A stretch of DNA of 64,000 bases, from the NCBI RefSeq assembly GCF_028009165.1, contig NC_079241.1, positions 1,984,001 to 2,048,000 of the forward strand. Direction: 5' to 3'. The notes under the pieces were generated by a model. It worked only from the letters and a program-made list of their open reading frames with translations. It was not told the origin of the DNA and did no database searches. Positions 60,003 through 64,000 of the stretch are shown piece after piece. The first letter of the stretch is position 1. Each line of letters opens with the position of its first letter. The translations under genes and the position numbers were made by a program. This DNA comes from Akanthomyces muscarius (taxonomy: Eukaryota; Ascomycota; Sordariomycetes; Hypocreales; Cordycipitaceae).

Positions 60003-60500
60003 GGTCAAAGATCGTGACGAGTTGGCTAGCTGCCCTTGATTTTAAACAAAGAAAAAATTTCAAAGTGCAATGCATGGTTCCGCGTCGCTACCTTATCATG
60101 GCCCAATTGTCAACATCTATGCCGTTGCGGTATCAACTGAGACATCGATGTCGGTCTGAGAACGGACATGGGTAGCTTTGGACGGCTATCTCGGTGCACA
60201 CCGCCGATCGGTGCCGAGCAAAGCTTGCGGAGAACTAGAAGAGAGTCCCGAGCGTTATTCACGGCCGCAAAAGCTCGTTCCAATAGGCTGCATGGGTAAA
60301 GGTGGCAGCGCGAGCAAAGTGTGCCATGGCCTTTGTGGTGGTTGCGAGTTGCGGTGGCCAGAGAAAATCCGGGGATGCTCACGACTCCGTGTTTCCATTG
60401 CCGCTCCTATGTTCAGCACATTCTCTTCATTTTAGCATGGCAGTACCCATGGAACTGTAGTAATATGCAATTTTATTATTTGTTCGTCAATCTACGACGC
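60003..60500. other. Intergenic spacer
   Basis: Upstream of the preceding minus-strand gene and downstream of the CYBDOM gene. A longer frame overlapping 59560-60075 is a shadow. No gene seen. Confidence 0.4.
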
Positions 60501-61961
60501 TCATTTGTGGTACTTGGCCGGTCGTAGCTTTTCGTCCGACTTTCTACCCGACGCATCCTCGTCCTCGTCCTCACTGTCCACCTCATCGAGCGCAAAGTAC
60601 TCTTCATTGTCCTCGTCACGCCAGTCCGTCGCCTGTGCCTTGGCTTTCGCCTGGTCCTGCTGGCGCTTGCGCTTGGCAATGTACACGACGGTCCCCAGCG
60701 CCATGAGCTCCGTCGCAACCAGCGCCACCAGCACAAACAGCCCGAGCCGGCCCACGCCAAACAACATGGAGCCGGTGACGGCATTCGCCCAGCCGCCGAG
60801 CAGAATGGCCCAGCCGAGCGCCATGTGGCCGTACGAGACCCACGTGCGGCGGCGGATCTGGACGAAGCGGACGTGGTGCCACCAGCCCGACGCCGCCTGC
60901 GCAAAGAGCAGCGCGAAGACGGCGAGGCCAATCTTTTGGTGCGCGGAGCCAAAGAGGTTGCCGCGGCTCATGTAGACGCCGAGCGCGGCGCCGACGGCCG
61001 CGAAGGCCATGGCGCCGGCCTGGATCGTCCAGTGGTACTTGAAGGCCTTGTCGAGGCCGGAGCGGATGCCGACGACGCCGAGCGGGAAGAGGAGGAGGAA
61101 GGCGACGAGCATGACGAAGCCGTGGACGTAGGCAGAGGGGCGCGCGCGGAGCCGCTGGAAGAAGGAGGGCTGCTTGACGAGAATGTGCGAGGCCGCGGCG
61201 TTGATGCGGTCCTGGCCGCGGAAGACGTCGGGCGGGCCGGTGGCGTGGTGCGTCGAGGCGGCGTGCAGGTTGGCGTAGAAGTTGCCCCAGCCGTTGACGC
61301 CGACGTGCTTGCGCAGGGGCTGGTCCCAGGCGTAGGGCGCCATGTCCTCGTCCTCGTTGAAGCCCCAGATCAGCGGCTGCGACGTGGCCTCGGGGTCGAC
61401 GGCGTGGCCGTGCCATTTTGTGCATCCATAGCACGCGAACCTCACGACGCCGACATGCGATCCGTCGTCGGCCGTCTTCCACTCGCCGGCGCCGAGCTGC
61501 CGCACCAGGACGCCGTGGTTCTGGCTGGCGTCGTCCTGGGACAGCACGTCGGGCTGCGTGTGGCCGCTGCCGACCTCGACGCCGCGGGCGCTCACAAAGG
61601 GGCCCTGCTTGGCGACGGGATCGCCGTAGATGAGGAACATGAGCGACCCGGACATGACGGCGCCGGAGCCAATGCCGAGCCAGCCGGTGCTGGCGAGGGT
61701 GTCGTTGGCAGGGCGGCTCACCTCGACGGTGACGAGCATGTCGTGCGCCGACGTCGAGTGGTTGTGGTACATGTTGGAGGCCATGCAGAAGCGAGGCCCG
61801 TGGGCGTCCCAGCCGTCGACGCAGAACTGGGCGATGGCGGGGACGGCGGTGTCGTCGTCGTCGTCATCATGTTCCTCGCCGCCGTGGGGGCCTGCGGCGA
61901 CAGATGAAACAAGCGCGGCCAGGGCGAGGACGGCCCGCCAGAGACGCTGCGTCCGCGCCAT
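60501..61961 (-). CDS. CYBDOM protein: DOMON plus cytochrome b561 membrane domain
   Basis: Single exon, 486 aa. A signal peptide (LWRAVLALAALVSSVAAG) is followed by an acidic stretch, then a DOMON domain at about residues 40-225 that binds heme or sugar outside the membrane (Met/His candidates in FCMASNMYHNH). From about residue 275 come five to six membrane spans of the cytochrome b561 fold with four well-placed His: YVHGFVML, KYHWTIQ, SAHQKIG and SYGHMALG. The C-terminus is cytosolic and acidic (DEVDSEDEDEDAS). Such fungal proteins are thought to transfer electrons across the membrane, for example for ferric or extracellular reductions, comparable to cellobiose dehydrogenase-like DOMON proteins. 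A metal-reductase role beside cation transporters is attractive but inferred. The long plus-strand frame over it is a GC-driven shadow. Confidence 0.9.
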   Translation of the reverse strand: MARTQRLWRAVLALAALVSSVAAGPHGGEEHDDDDDDTAVPAIAQFCVDGWDAHGPRFCMASNMYHNHSTSAHDMLVTVEVSRPANDTLASTGWLGIGSGAVMSGSLMFLIYGDPVAKQGPFVSARGVEVGSGHTQPDVLSQDDASQNHGVLVRQLGAGEWKTADDGSHVGVVRFACYGCTKWHGHAVDPEATSQPLIWGFNEDEDMAPYAWDQPLRKHVGVNGWGNFYANLHAASTHHATGPPDVFRGQDRINAAASHILVKQPSFFQRLRARPSAYVHGFVMLVAFLLLFPLGVVGIRSGLDKAFKYHWTIQAGAMAFAAVGAALGVYMSRGNLFGSAHQKIGLAVFALLFAQAASGWWHHVRFVQIRRRTWVSYGHMALGWAILLGGWANAVTGSMLFGVGRLGLFVLVALVATELMALGTVVYIAKRKRQQDQAKAKAQATDWRDEDNEEYFALDEVDSEDEDEDASGRKSDEKLRPAKYHK

Positions 61962-63003
61962 TGTCGGTGGTTTATATCTGCTGCAGCGCTGGGGGAAAAG
62001 GAATAGGTGCGTGCGATGCAGCCAGCCGATGGCGACAATGGAGGGGTTGATGTTGATGTCGAGGGGAACCAGGATGGAGAAAAGGTGGCATGAGGTACAG
62101 ACAGGTAAGCTGAGCTCTCGCCAGCCTCGTTCGTCCCAGCTGCCTTGACTGGCAGAAAAGTTCCCCGGAATCTTCGGCTGGCCGCTAGCCCCCAGATGTT
62201 TTAGGGGCTCGGCCGGCTGACAATGCCGCTAATAATCACAATATTAGTGGCTGCGACTACCTGTGGATGCATTGGCAGGGTCGCTTTTGGCATGCACTGT
62301 CACCACGCTGGTGAATACCTACCTCTGCCTTAAAGTCAGATGCGACCCTGTTGTACCATCGATTTGCTTGCAATTTATTGGTAATGCCAGTCCGACTAGC
62401 TAGTTCAAAAGTAGCCTGCGCCATTTGTTCAGATCGGTGCATGCGTACGTATTTGTGTCAGCACAACCGGCGCAATCATGCTCAAACAATTCCGAACCTC
62501 GACTCAAAAACACATATTGTGGCGGCGATTACGATCAAGAGAAATAGATTCTTGGATCCCAGCCCCAAATTTTTCCGTAGTCACTGTTTCAAGTTTTCGA
62601 CTATCAAGACGTACGTGCCTCGCCAACCGGTGGAAACGGTTTAGGGTAGGTGTTTTATACCCCCCTCCATGATGTTATATCGCCCCTCAATATGATTTGT
62701 GCCAAGCTGGTCAGCTGGATATCTCCCATAGCAGTGCTACATAAAATCGTCATATCGAATTGTATGGGACATCTTCTTACCAGCTCGTTTCTATTTGATG
62801 CGCTGTGGTCTTTGGCATTTTGTTATGGAAGCGCGTGGGAGTCGTGCTTATTGCTGAAGGGCGGGGCACCAAAGTCAATTGGCAGCTTGGCAGCGCACGC
62901 CAGATTTTGGACGCCCCCAACGTCCCCAACGAATCACCATGCAACACTAATTCAGCGCAAACTCGGCATCGTCACCGCCTTACCGCACCATTTCAGAGCA
63001 ACA
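61962..63003. other. Divergent spacer between CYBDOM and deaminase genes
   Basis: The frame of the deaminase is open upstream to about 62650, but ATG 63004 aligns with the usual family start. No RNA gene or repeat recognised. Confidence 0.45.
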
Positions 63004-64000
63004 ATGAGCATTCTCCCTGGACAGCTCACGCAGGCGGCCCGTCTGGCCCTGCGCGACGAGCTGGGGGCAAATCAGAGCGCCCTCATGCATAAAATTCCCA
63101 AGGTCGAGCTGCACGTTCATATAGAAGGCACCCTGACGCCCGAACTGAGGTGGCGGCTCGCTCAGAGACGTGGCGTCAAGGCGCGGTTCGGACACGACGA
63201 TATCAAGATCGATACGCTTCAGGATTTGCGGACAGCCTATGACAATATCATTTCCAGCGCGCAGCTCTGTGCGGGGCTGCCGTCAGAGCACCTCGTCACC
63301 TTTTTCCAGGCCTACTACAGCGGCTTCGAGTTTCTCACAACGCGCCAGGACTTTTACGATCTTGCCATGGACTGGTTCCGCCGGGCCGCGGCCATGAATG
63401 TGCGCTACTGTGAGCCGTTCTTTGACCCTCAGGGCCACACGAGCCGAGGGGTGACCTGGGAGGATATGATGGGGGGCTTTCGAGATGCCCAACGCACTGC
63501 AGCGTCAGAACTCAATGTAAGATAAAAGGCCCTGCTACGAAGGCACTTAAGTTTGCCATTACTCATGGAAACCGCCTGCCTGGCTAGATCCAATCCAGGT
63601 GGATAATGTGCTTCCTCCGAGATCAGCCTCCAGAAGACGCCATAAAGCACTACAAGGCCGCCCTGGAATACAGGGACATGATTGTCGGCATTGGTCTGGA
63701 CTCTAACGAGCGCGACCGTCCGCCGTGTCTCTTCGAAGAGGTCTTTGCACTCGCGCGCAGGGATGGCTTCAAACTCACCGCCCACTGCGACGTCGGTGTC
63801 AAGGATACGCACACGCATATTCGGCAGGTGGCCTCGACGCTGGCTGGCGGCTGCGGCCTCGATCGCATGGACCACGGATTGAATGTGGCGGACAAGACCG
63901 ATTTGACGGCGCTGGTGGCGCAGCGGGACATGTCGATGACGATTTGTCCGTGGGCGTACCTACGCCGCGAGACGTACGACAGTATTGCCGAACGCATCCG
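63004..64000 (+). CDS. Adenosine/adenine deaminase family enzyme, 3' end missing
   Basis: Exon 1 is 63004-63516 and exon 2 starts at 63588 (intron GTAAGA..GGCTAG, 71 nt) and runs off the window after 137 more codons, so 308 residues are visible. The family signs are KVELHVHIEG (metal ligands His 37 and His 39), later LTAHCDV with the next metal-ligand His, and MDHGLN near the catalytic-His segment. The usual HAGE catalytic Glu motif reads HCDV here, a form I associate with fungal deaminase-like proteins rather than classical adenosine deaminase. It should hydrolytically deaminate adenine, adenosine or a modified nucleoside in purine salvage; the substrate cannot be set from sequence. Confidence 0.82.

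Noticed and set aside
60825..61907. 360-codon plus-strand frame over the CYBDOM gene
   Set aside because: Same effect: Ala/Gly/Val/Asp-rich antisense frame opposite a well-supported gene.

Overview
The window is nuclear DNA of a filamentous ascomycete, probably a sordariomycete. Short GT-AG introns of about 46-150 nt carry CTNAC-type branch sites. The gene set is fungal: inositol phosphorylceramide synthase AUR1, a Zn2Cys6 regulator, Grc3, an A34.5-like Pol I subunit, a deuterolysin-type peptidase, a CYBDOM protein and CAX antiporters. Strongly AT-rich, TpA-rich blocks look like the product of repeat-induced point mutation (RIP). Exon structures below were derived by hand from splice consensus, phase arithmetic and protein-family continuity. 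Most multi-exon models sum to a multiple of three; the exceptions are reported as frameshifts.

Left part (1-29 kb) is mostly housekeeping. It holds a frameshifted secreted deuterolysin-like peptidase, an ICT1/Pth4-type mitochondrial rescue factor, a CaM kinase, AUR1, and a 7.5-kb stretch with almost no convincing gene. A divergent ribosome-biogenesis pair follows (A34.5-like Pol I subunit and GRC3 sharing a 0.5-kb promoter), then a 4.6-kb gap and a Zn2Cys6 transcription factor whose zinc cluster is split by a GC-AG intron.

The middle (29-40 kb) is gene-poor and rich in microsatellites. It hides three small spliced genes on the minus strand (160, 121 and 74 aa) that open-reading-frame length alone would miss. 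It ends at a G21 tract, a purine-rich tract and a frameshifted TPR gene.

From about 40.6 to 52 kb lies a RIP-like AT-rich domain. It contains an uncorrupted 529-bp LTR-flanked miniature element (TRIM-like: identical 118-bp TG..CA repeats, 5-bp TAAAT target duplication, no coding capacity). It also holds an intact five-exon SRPK-like kinase as a GC-normal island, a highly charged frameshifted protein gene, a degenerate 2.3-kb transposon with 41-bp terminal inverted repeats (TIRs), and a 193-bp fold-back MITE with related ends.

The right part (52-64 kb) is a cation-handling cluster: three CAX-type exchangers that share intron positions but have progressively degraded second signature motifs, followed by a CadD-type cadmium-resistance transporter. 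After it come a frameshifted membrane protein gene, a DOMON/cytochrome b561 protein and the start of an adenosine/adenine deaminase cut by the window end. I infer an ion or metal homeostasis cluster next to a transposon-rich domain. Four genes carry a single 1-nt frameshift, two of them in 8-nt homopolymers, so sequencing error must be excluded before calling them pseudogenes.
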